Assembly: GCA_937875805.1 (NCBI GenBank)
Contig: CALFHG010000339.1
Location: 1 to 6,620, forward strand
From: an uncultured Nitrosopumilaceae archaeon
Lineage (GTDB): Archaea > Thermoproteota > Nitrososphaeria > Nitrososphaerales > Nitrosopumilaceae
Direction: 5' to 3'
DNA: 6,620 bases
The position numbers and the translations under genes were made by a program. The stretch's first letter is position 1, and the number at the start of each line of letters is the position of its first letter. The notes below the pieces were generated by a model that did no database searches, was not told the DNA's origin, and saw only the letters and a list, made by a program, of their open reading frames with translations. Shown piece by piece: positions 1-4,988 of the stretch.

Positions 1-8
1 AGTCTGAA

Positions 9-419
9 TTAGATGTATCTGAAGATTGTTGGTTTGTCAGAATTTTGAAGATCTGAAACTAGTGCAAAGTTGTAAAATGGGTACGATTCTTTGTATTGTT
101 TCATAAAACTCCATGCAACATCATGTGTTTTGAAATTTATTCTAATTCCATCAATCTTGCTTTTTTTGCCATACACATCAAATGGTACGATGGTGTATTC
201 TTTGGGGCGATTGTGAGGTCTTGCTTTAAGAAACCACGCAAGTGCAAAAATAAAGACTGTTCCTAAAATTACATATTCTCCAGCAATTTTGAAAAATGCA
301 ATAATTATTCCTGGAATGGTTTGTCCAAATAACACTGCTACAAAACTTGAAAAAGATATGACTGCTATTGCTGTGAAAATATACGTCTTCCAATCAAACA
401 CCTTTTGTAAAGCATTCAT
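9..419 (-). CDS. Two-helix membrane protein of unknown function
   Basis: This 136-residue protein is not one I recognise. Two hydrophobic segments are visible, at about residues 12-31 and 38-63, separated by a short turn containing Gly-Gln-Thr-Ile-Pro-Gly. They are followed by a basic stretch (KARPHNRPK, 65-73) and a soluble domain of about 65 residues. The basic residues after the second helix and the short N-terminus with Lys6 and Lys11 suggest a membrane hairpin with both ends in the cytoplasm (inference from the positive-inside rule). The soluble part has no cysteines and no motif I can name. The ATG start is supported by a TATA-like box 26 bases upstream. The gene lies 65 bases downstream of the aldolase/phosphatase on the same strand, but its own promoter makes it likely a separate unit. 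The full reading frame, including its TAA stop, is inside the window. Confidence 0.75.
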   Translation of the reverse strand: MNALQKVFDWKTYIFTAIAVISFSSFVAVLFGQTIPGIIIAFFKIAGEYVILGTVFIFALAWFLKARPHNRPKEYTIVPFDVYGKKSKIDGIRINFKTHDVAWSFMKQYKESYPFYNFALVSDLQNSDKPTIFRYI

Positions 420-445
420 GACCTATGGTAAATAGCATCTTTTTT

Positions 446-453
446 GATTTAAC
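446..453 (-). promoter_or_regulatory. TATA-like box for the 9-419 membrane protein gene
   Basis: Read on the minus strand this is GTTAAATC, ending 26 bases before the ATG at 419. That spacing suits an archaeal box A driving a transcript that begins at or within a few bases of the start codon. The call rests only on composition and spacing. Confidence 0.4.
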
Positions 454-484
454 TATTTCCTATGATTAACAAGATCTAATTTTA

Positions 485-1618
485 CTAATCTGGGTCTTCG
501 TAATTTTCTTTCTTTTCACCTGATGAATCCGTTTCCATTGATTTCATCTTGGTTTCAAGAATATCCATTCTTGCTCTATATCCTTCAGCATATTCTAACT
601 CTGATGGTACTAGTGTTGCTGGATGAATGAATCCTTGACTTCTAATTGCAATTGCTTTCTTTGTTGCAATTTCTCGTATGTAATCCCAATCTGGTGTTGA
701 AAATCCGTCAAATGGTCCTACCAATTTACCGTTGTGCATACTAAATACCAGTGCTTCTACAATTGGAATGCAAAAGTTGATTGATGCTGCAGAATTTAAT
801 TTTACTGGCATTAATGGCATGTTGTGACTACCTCTTGTATTTCCTGCAACATAATGTGGATTGTTAAACATACTTCCAACTTCTTCTGTTGCTGGAAAAT
901 TCTTTTGTGTTCTAACTAACATGATTGGATCATCTTTTCCAACATATGTTCCTGCAATGTTATGTAGTCTATCTGTTGATGCATCAAGAATTGGTTCACC
1001 TTCTTTTGTGTATACTGAATCTACAACATATCTTCCTGGATACATTAATGCTGCTTCAATAGTTGGCTTGTCTTCCCATAAATGTAATTCTGCAATTTGT
1101 GCTTTTTCAACATCCATGATATTCATTACTACTCCACTTGCAAGAGATTTGTTTACAATTAGTGCTGTGTTACTTAATGAATCTACAAACATTTTGTATA
1201 TCGGATAGTTGAATGCACCTGGTTCTGTTTTATCTGCTGCAAAAATAGTAAATGCTTCATTAGGTCTTTCTTCAAATTCCAATTCTGCAACTCCAGGACC
1301 CATTCCTTTTACGTTTCCTGAAAATGAATCTTTTAACAAATCTTGGCCTGCACCATACAATCCCTCATCTTTTGCTACCTGAGTTCCTGCCATGAATGCA
1401 TCCCATGCTAATTTGTGTACTTTTTCATTATCAACACCATGTGTGTGAGTCATTACGATGTGAGTATCATCTCCACAATATCCTATGTAATGATCAATTA
1501 GTAAATCTCCTGAATTTTCAACGGTGTTTCTAATTGCTTTGATTAGTCCGTCACTAGGTTTTGTATGTCCGCCAATTCCGCCGACATCTGCTTTGATAAC
1601 TGAAACTGTAATTTTCAT
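485..1618 (-). CDS. fbp: Fructose-1,6-bisphosphate aldolase/phosphatase (class V FBPase)
   Basis: This cytoplasmic bifunctional enzyme condenses dihydroxyacetone phosphate with glyceraldehyde 3-phosphate, then removes the 1-phosphate of FBP to give fructose 6-phosphate. It makes gluconeogenesis one-way in archaea. At 377 residues it has family length. Residues matching the active site known from the Sulfolobus enzyme are visible: Asp11 and His18 in the N-terminal DVGGIGGH motif, Asp50-Asp51 (YCGDDTH), Gln92, Asp129-Lys130 (FAADKTEPGAFN), and Tyr225 with Lys228 (TYVGKDDP), the expected Schiff-base lysine. After about residue 347 the protein ends in a charged tail (KSMETDSSGEKK and following). 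The start at MKITVSVIKAD is the family's normal N-terminus and has a TATA-like box 21 bases upstream. It is divergent from the EF-1alpha gene. In an autotroph it would draw triose phosphates into hexose synthesis. Symbol and function follow the family; identification is firm. Confidence 0.97.
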   Translation of the reverse strand: MKITVSVIKADVGGIGGHTKPSDGLIKAIRNTVENSGDLLIDHYIGYCGDDTHIVMTHTHGVDNEKVHKLAWDAFMAGTQVAKDEGLYGAGQDLLKDSFSGNVKGMGPGVAELEFEERPNEAFTIFAADKTEPGAFNYPIYKMFVDSLSNTALIVNKSLASGVVMNIMDVEKAQIAELHLWEDKPTIEAALMYPGRYVVDSVYTKEGEPILDASTDRLHNIAGTYVGKDDPIMLVRTQKNFPATEEVGSMFNNPHYVAGNTRGSHNMPLMPVKLNSAASINFCIPIVEALVFSMHNGKLVGPFDGFSTPDWDYIREIATKKAIAIRSQGFIHPATLVPSELEYAEGYRARMDILETKMKSMETDSSGEKKENYEDPD

Positions 1619-1639
1619 AAATGTGATTTTTATCTCTTT

Positions 1640-1648
1640 GATTTATGT
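1640..1648 (-). promoter_or_regulatory. TATA-like box of the aldolase/phosphatase gene
   Basis: The minus strand reads ACATAAATC here, with 21 bases between it and the ATG at 1618. Its centre lies about 26 bases upstream of the start codon, the spacing expected for a leaderless archaeal transcript. No Shine-Dalgarno-like sequence is seen before the ATG, which agrees with that reading. Confidence 0.45.
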
Positions 1649-1719
1649 GCTTTTAGCTAAGTTTTGTGATCTGTAATTAATTGAATCTTTTCTATTTTTT
1701 CTTCAAAAATTCATAACAG

Positions 1720-1727
1720 TAATAAAT
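1720..1727 (+). promoter_or_regulatory. TATA-like box of the EF-1alpha operon
   Basis: TAATAAAT is centred about 25 bases before the ATG at 1749, matching the spacing of the other promoters in the window and predicting a leaderless mRNA. A second A/T-rich candidate, CAAAAATTC at 1704-1712, would instead give a leader of about 15 bases. The sequence alone cannot decide between them. Confidence 0.4.
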
Positions 1728-1748
1728 GCCCTCAGCAAGGCAATCCAT

Positions 1749-3047
1749 ATGGCAGACAAACCACACTTGAACCTGATTGTTACAGGACATATCGATAATG
1801 GAAAATCAACTACTATGGGTCATTTTTTGATGGATCTTGGAGTTGTAGATGAAAGAACTATTGCAGCTCATGGTGCAGAATCAGAAAAGACCGGAAAAGG
1901 TGATACTTTCAAGTATGCATGGGTTATGGATAACATTAAAGACGAAAGAGAGAGAGGCATTACAATCGATCTAGCTTTCCAAAAGTTCGAGTCACCAAAG
2001 TTCTTCTTTACTTTGATTGACGCTCCTGGTCACAGGGACTTTATTAAAAATATGATTACTGGTGCTTCTGAAGCAGATGCCGCCATTCTAGTACTTTCAG
2101 CAAAAGAAGGTGAAACCGATACTGCAATTGCAGCAGGTGGACAAGCAAGAGAACACGCATTCTTGCTCAAAACACTCGGTGTAGGCCAACTAATTATTGC
2201 AATCAACAAAATGGATGCAGTAGAATACAAAGAAGATGCATTCAATGCAGCCAAAGCAAAAGGTGAAGCACTAGCAAAATCTGTTGGTTACAAATTAGAA
2301 AATGTACCTTGCATTCCAGTTTCTGGATGGAAAGGTGATAATTTAGTCAAAAGATCTGAGAATATGGCTTGGTACAAAGGTAAAACCTTGCTTGAATCCT
2401 TTGATGACTTTAAAGTAATTGAAAAACCAATTGGTAAACCACTACGTGTACCAATTCAAGATGTTTACACTATTACAGGTGTAGGTACTGTACCAGTAGG
2501 TAGAGTTGAAACAGGTGTTATGAAAGCAGGTCAAAAAATCATTGTCATGCCTTCAGGCGCACTAGGTGAAATCAAATCTATTGAAACACACCACACTGAA
2601 ATGCCAACTGCAGAAGCAGGTGACAACATTGGTTTCAACCTTAGAGGTATTGAAAAGAAAGATATCAAGAGAGGAGATGTCCTTGGTACTCCTGATGCAC
2701 CACCAAATGTTGCAAAAGAATTCAAAGCCCAAATTATTGTTATTCACCACCCAACAGCAATTGCTCCTGGATATACACCAGTAATGCATGCACACACTAC
2801 ACAAGTTGCAGCAACTGTTACTGAGTTCCTCCAAAAGATCAACCCAGCATCTGGTGCAGTGGAAGAAGAAAATCCAAAGTTCCTTAAAGTTGGAGATTCT
2901 GCAATTGTAAAAATCAGACCTGTGAGACCGACATGTATTGAAACTTTCGCAGATTTCCCTGAGATGGGTAGATTTGCCCTTAGAGATATGGGTGCAACTA
3001 TCGCAGCAGGAATTGTAAAAGAAATTACTGAAGAGTACAAACCATAG
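1749..3047 (+). CDS. tuf: Translation elongation factor 1-alpha (EF-Tu homologue)
   Basis: This GTPase delivers aminoacyl-tRNA to the ribosomal A site. It is 432 residues, normal for archaeal EF-1alpha. The G domain has G1 GHIDNGKST (13-21), the switch I/G2 region ERERGITID with Thr72, G3 DAPGH (91-95), G4 NKMD (153-156) and G5-like VSGWKGD (191-197). Domains II and III follow from about residue 225, with PVGRVETGVMKAG, the HHTEMP segment and the C-terminal GRFALRDMGATIAAG signature. Asn17 in the P-loop replaces the His of bacterial EF-Tu and many archaea (GHVDHGK) and the Ser of eukaryotes (GHVDSGK). I believe this form is usual in the ammonia-oxidising archaea. The S10 gene follows after 8 bases, the classic archaeal EF-1alpha/S10 pairing, so the two are probably co-transcribed. 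The start is fixed by the conserved N-terminus; an upstream ATG at 1726 is out of frame. Confidence 0.98.
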   Translation: MADKPHLNLIVTGHIDNGKSTTMGHFLMDLGVVDERTIAAHGAESEKTGKGDTFKYAWVMDNIKDERERGITIDLAFQKFESPKFFFTLIDAPGHRDFIKNMITGASEADAAILVLSAKEGETDTAIAAGGQAREHAFLLKTLGVGQLIIAINKMDAVEYKEDAFNAAKAKGEALAKSVGYKLENVPCIPVSGWKGDNLVKRSENMAWYKGKTLLESFDDFKVIEKPIGKPLRVPIQDVYTITGVGTVPVGRVETGVMKAGQKIIVMPSGALGEIKSIETHHTEMPTAEAGDNIGFNLRGIEKKDIKRGDVLGTPDAPPNVAKEFKAQIIVIHHPTAIAPGYTPVMHAHTTQVAATVTEFLQKINPASGAVEEENPKFLKVGDSAIVKIRPVRPTCIETFADFPEMGRFALRDMGATIAAGIVKEITEEYKP

Positions 3048-3055
3048 GCTAATTT

Positions 3056-3364
3056 ATGACTCAATCTGCCCGTGTTAAACTCACTTCTGTTAGTCTACCA
3101 AAACTAGATGACGTGTGTAGTGAGATAATGGGTATCGGTAAAAAAACTGGTGTTAAAGTTAAAGGTCCAACTCCACTTCCTGTAAAAAGATTACATGTTG
3201 CAACTAGAAAATCACCATGTGGCAGCGGTACTGAAACTTATGAAAAATGGGAAATGAAAATGCATAGAAGAATAATCAATATCAACGCTGATGATAAAGC
3301 AATTAGACAATTAATGAGACTAAAAATTCCTGATGATGTCTATATTGAATTGTCTCTAACATAA
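3056..3364 (+). CDS. rpsJ: 30S ribosomal protein S10 (uS10)
   Basis: This 102-residue protein is full length for archaeal uS10, a component of the head of the small ribosomal subunit. The family hallmarks are visible: the N-terminal strand ARVKLTSVSLPKLDDVC, the loop motif GPTPLP (37-42), the Arg/Lys/Ser-rich segment with TYEKWEMKMHRR (61-72), and the C-terminal LKIPDDVYIELSL. It starts 8 bases after the EF-1alpha stop codon with no clear ribosome-binding sequence between, which fits re-initiation or coupled translation on a shared mRNA. The Rpo12 gene follows after a 29-base gap holding a possible internal promoter. Confidence 0.98.
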   Translation: MTQSARVKLTSVSLPKLDDVCSEIMGIGKKTGVKVKGPTPLPVKRLHVATRKSPCGSGTETYEKWEMKMHRRIININADDKAIRQLMRLKIPDDVYIELSLT

Positions 3365-3373
3365 TCTGGTATC

Positions 3374-3382
3374 CTTAAATTA
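3374..3382 (+). promoter_or_regulatory. Possible internal TATA-like box before rpoP
   Basis: CTTAAATTA is centred about 25 bases before the second in-frame ATG of rpoP (3403) but only about 16 bases before the first (3394). If this box is used, the leaderless start would be 3403 and the protein would be 66 residues rather than 69. Read-through from the EF-1alpha promoter remains possible as well. Confidence 0.35.
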
Positions 3383-3393
3383 TAGAAATTCTG

Positions 3394-3603
3394 ATGATAA
3401 ATATGGTTCAAGAAGAAACTGATGTAGAAGAAGTAGAAGAAACACCTGTTGAAACTTTTGAGGTACGTTATTCTTGCTTAAGATGTGGTACCAGTGTTTT
3501 GAATTCTGAATTATCTAGATTACCTGAAATCAAATGTATTTGTGGATTCAGAGTATTTACTAAAGATAGACCTCCAATAGTTAAAACAGTAAAAGCAATT
3601 TAG
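3394..3603 (+). CDS. rpoP: RNA polymerase subunit P (Rpo12, Rpb12-like)
   Basis: This is the small zinc-binding subunit of archaeal RNA polymerase, equivalent to eukaryotic Rpb12/RPABC4. The core YSCLRCGTSVLNSEL..LPEIK followed by CICGFRVFTKDRPP and IVKTVKAI aligns well with archaeal Rpo12, including the RPP and terminal VKAI. An acidic tail (about residues 6-22, rich in Glu) precedes the zinc ribbon. The cysteines are Cys28, Cys31, Cys48 and Cys50, so the second pair is C-x-C where Sulfolobus Rpo12 and eukaryotic Rpb12 have C-x-x-C: one residue is missing. The first ATG (3394) gives 69 residues; a start at Met4 (3403) is equally credible and better placed relative to a TATA-like box. Its TAG stop directly abuts the stop codon of the convergent C2H2 gene. 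Identity is firm, exact start uncertain. Confidence 0.93.
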   Translation: MINMVQEETDVEEVEETPVETFEVRYSCLRCGTSVLNSELSRLPEIKCICGFRVFTKDRPPIVKTVKAI

Positions 3604-3801
3604 TTATCTATCTTTTTTGTAACTATGTTCTCTTTGTAAATGAGTTCTCATATCCTCCATGTTTGAAAAATATTTGTTGCACTCTTTACAATCATACTGC
3701 AAGTCTTTACCATGAACAATTTGTTTATGATTCATAATCTCTTCTATTTTTGAAAATTTTTTATCACAAATTTCACATTTAATTTTTTTAAATAATCCCA
3801 C
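3604..3801 (-). CDS. Small tandem two-finger C2H2 protein
   Basis: This 65-residue protein is almost entirely two classical C2H2 zinc fingers. Finger 1 is Cys9-x2-Cys12-x12-His25-x4-His30 and finger 2 is Cys38-x2-Cys41-x12-His54-x4-His59. Each has an aromatic core residue (Phe16, Phe45) four residues after the second Cys. The linker between His30 and Cys38 is seven residues with Tyr two before the Cys, the same length and aromatic position as the eukaryotic TGEKPY linker. Nucleic-acid or protein binding is likely; the target is unknown. The start codon is GTG, two bases after the stop of the upstream zinc-module gene, so translation is probably coupled. The GTG start is favoured because it gives MGLFKK, matching the N-terminus of two other zinc proteins in this window. 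The ORF has no promoter of its own. Confidence 0.88.
   Translation of the reverse strand: MGLFKKIKCEICDKKFSKIEEIMNHKQIVHGKDLQYDCKECNKYFSNMEDMRTHLQREHSYKKDR
3613..3618 (+). terminator. Possible T-rich terminator of the EF-1alpha/S10/rpoP unit
   Basis: A run of six T lies about ten bases after the rpoP stop codon. Archaeal intrinsic termination needs a T-rich non-template tract rather than a hairpin, so this is a plausible stop site. It sits inside the 3' end of the convergent zinc-finger gene, where it also encodes lysines. Confidence 0.3.
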
Positions 3802-3803
3802 TT

Positions 3804-4214
3804 TTATCCAAACTCTGCTTTCTTTTCATCCCAACACTTTCTGCAAAGCTGACCTTCTATTTTCCAATTCCCCTTTGGATTGTATCTTAATAATGACATT
3901 TTCCCACCACACAATGAACAAAAATTCTTTTTCTTACTGTGGTCTTCTTCTTTATTGTCAAAGCATTTTTTGCATAACAAACCATCCATATCCCATTGCC
4001 ATCTGGGTTCCCACAAATCAGTAATTTTCTGTGTTCCTCCACATACTACACATGGCTGTCTAACTTTGCCTTCATAGTATTCCTTTGATTTATCAAAATG
4101 ACAATCTCCACAAAGGGAACCTTTGATATTCCATTCTTTTTTTGGTTTGTGTTTGTGAGTTAGTTCTTTACTGCAAACACTGCAAAATGATGGTTTTTTA
4201 CTGAATAATCCCAT
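3804..4214 (-). CDS. Three-module four-cysteine zinc protein
   Basis: I recognise no named family for this 136-residue protein, but its structure is clear. Three tandem modules each read C-x2-C, a spacer, then W-x-(I/M)-x-G-x-L-C-x2-C. The cysteines are Cys11/14 with Cys35/38, Cys55/58 with Cys81/84, and Cys99/102 with Cys124/127. The first Cys recurs exactly every 44 residues. The landmark Trp/Gly pairs are Trp28/Gly32, Trp74/Gly78 and Trp117/Gly121. Each module should bind one zinc as a zinc-ribbon-like unit. The protein is rich in Lys, which would suit nucleic-acid binding, although an adaptor role is equally possible. It begins MGLFSKK, like the two C2H2 proteins in the window. It is the first gene of a two-gene unit with the C2H2 gene downstream. 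A TATA-like region lies about 30 bases upstream of its ATG. Confidence 0.88.
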   Translation of the reverse strand: MGLFSKKPSFCSVCSKELTHKHKPKKEWNIKGSLCGDCHFDKSKEYYEGKVRQPCVVCGGTQKITDLWEPRWQWDMDGLLCKKCFDNKEEDHSKKKNFCSLCGGKMSLLRYNPKGNWKIEGQLCRKCWDEKKAEFG

Positions 4215-4237
4215 TTTCTTTGATCATCATGATATGG

Positions 4238-4252
4238 TATATTCTATAAATG
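4238..4252 (-). promoter_or_regulatory. TATA-like region of the zinc-protein pair
   Basis: The minus strand reads CATTTATAGAATATA, centred about 30 bases upstream of the ATG at 4214. Either TTTATAG or AATATA could serve as box A, giving a leader of zero to about eight bases for the 3804-4214 and 3604-3801 pair. Confidence 0.4.
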
Positions 4253-4280
4253 TAAATAAAATAAAAATAACAAAAAATAT

Positions 4281-4403
4281 CTATTTGTTTAAGATTTTCT
4301 CAAGAGCTTGACTTGCATTTAACATGCCGTTTCTTTTTGCAAACTCTTCGATCATTTTGTATTGTTTATCAGTAAAACATACTGGCATTGAACGATTTTC
4401 CAT
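4281..4403 (-). CDS. Very small ribbon-helix-helix-like protein
   Basis: An intact 40-codon frame (ATG to TAG) encodes MENRSMPVCFTDKQ, then YKMIEEFAKRNG, then MLNASQALEKILNK. The pattern fits a minimal ribbon-helix-helix (CopG/Arc-like) fold: a short beta strand around residues 5-10, a helix from Asp12 to about Arg24, a Gly-containing turn, an Asn-Ala-Ser helix cap at 29-31, and a second helix to the end. Such proteins dimerise and bind operator DNA through the strand. A box AAAGATATT lies 23 bases upstream of its ATG on the minus strand, supporting expression. It is divergent from the LOG-like gene and 66 bases upstream of the zinc-protein gene. The intergenic inverted repeat beside it is a natural candidate operator, which is inference. 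Its length makes it easy to miss in automatic annotation. Confidence 0.72.
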   Translation of the reverse strand: MENRSMPVCFTDKQYKMIEEFAKRNGMLNASQALEKILNK

Positions 4404-4426
4404 AATTATAGTCGATATTTTTACCT

Positions 4427-4453
4427 AATATCTTTTTCTCTTGGAAAGATATT
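4427..4453. promoter_or_regulatory. Mirror-image promoter pair forming a perfect 9-base inverted repeat
   Basis: AATATCTTT at 4427-4435 and AAAGATATT at 4445-4453 are perfect reverse complements separated by nine bases. Each arm, read towards its own gene, places AAAGATATT about 28-30 bases upstream of a start codon: the minus-strand RHH-like gene (ATG at 4403) and the plus-strand LOG-like gene (ATG at 4479). The arms are therefore likely the two box A elements of divergent leaderless promoters. The dyad could also act as an operator for a dimeric regulator. Confidence 0.5.
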
Positions 4454-4478
4454 TGAAACCATTTTTTCAACATTCCAT

Positions 4479-4988
4479 ATGGTAAAGAAACGACAAATTT
4501 TGGTAATTGGAAATAATACTAATGGATGTACTCCAAAACATGAAAAAATTGCATATGATATTGGCTTTGAGATTGCAAAATCTGGCTCTGTTTTAGTTAA
4601 TGGTGGTTTGGGAGGAGTTATGGAAGCTGTCTCTCATGGGGCACATGATGCAAAAGGTTTGACTGTGGGAATTATTCCTCAGGCAGATGCTTCTGAGGCA
4701 AATGAATTTTGTGATATTGTAATTCCTACTGGAATGGGCCTTACCCGTGATTATCTTAATGCCCTTAGTGCAGATGGGGTCATAATTGTTGGTGGAGGTT
4801 CTGGAACTTTATCTGAGGCATGCGCTTCGTATATGTTCAAAAAACCAATGGTTGCAATCAAAAATCTTGGAAGTTCAGTAGATCCATACATTGATGGATA
4901 TATTGATCATAGAAAAAATATCAAAATAATTGGTGTTGATACTGCACAAGAAGCCGTACAAAAAATTTTAGAATTAATTACTGCATAG
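4479..4988 (+). CDS. LOG/DprA-related Rossmann-fold protein (TIGR00725-like)
   Basis: This 169-residue cytoplasmic protein has the SLOG-type Rossmann fold shared by LONELY GUY phosphoribohydrolases and DprA. Beta strand 1 is QILVIGNN (6-13). The nucleotide-binding segment NGGLGGVMEAVSHGA spans 41-55. The late Gly-rich motif GGGSGTLSEA (105-114) corresponds to PGGxGTxxE of LOG enzymes, with Gly in place of Pro and the Glu kept at 113. The pattern best matches the small family known as TIGR00725, whose substrate is not established. A nucleotide or nucleoside-monophosphate ligand is probable, while cytokinin-type activity should not be assumed. Its 3' end overlaps the convergent dehydrogenase gene by 11 bases. 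A TATA-like box lies about 30 bases upstream, and there is no ribosome-binding sequence. Confidence 0.85.
   Translation: MVKKRQILVIGNNTNGCTPKHEKIAYDIGFEIAKSGSVLVNGGLGGVMEAVSHGAHDAKGLTVGIIPQADASEANEFCDIVIPTGMGLTRDYLNALSADGVIIVGGGSGTLSEACASYMFKKPMVAIKNLGSSVDPYIDGYIDHRKNIKIIGVDTAQEAVQKILELITA
4960..4965 (-). terminator. Possible T-rich terminator of the dehydrogenase gene
   Basis: On the minus strand a run of six T begins about 13 bases after the TAA stop of the dehydrogenase, within the 3' end of the convergent LOG-like gene. A T tract at this position would suit archaeal termination. Support is composition only. Confidence 0.28.

Noticed and set aside
861..1208. Plus-strand frame of 115 codons inside the aldolase/phosphatase gene
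   Set aside because: It is antisense to a firmly identified conserved gene, has no recognisable domain, and is a product of the opposite-strand codon pattern.
1726..1770. Short upstream reading frame of 14 codons overlapping the EF-1alpha start, out of frame
   Set aside because: Its ATG lies within the likely TATA-like box (1720-1727), so it would not be transcribed if the EF-1alpha mRNA is leaderless. It has no other support.
2744..3064. Minus-strand frame of 106 codons over the 3' end of EF-1alpha, and similar shorter frames at 2030-2254, 2531-2725 and 2562-2834
   Set aside because: All lie within the conserved EF-1alpha gene and encode low-complexity, unfamiliar sequences.
4226..4233. 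8-base palindrome ATCATGAT upstream of the zinc-protein gene
   Set aside because: It is too short and simple in A/T-rich DNA to call an operator without a second copy or conservation.
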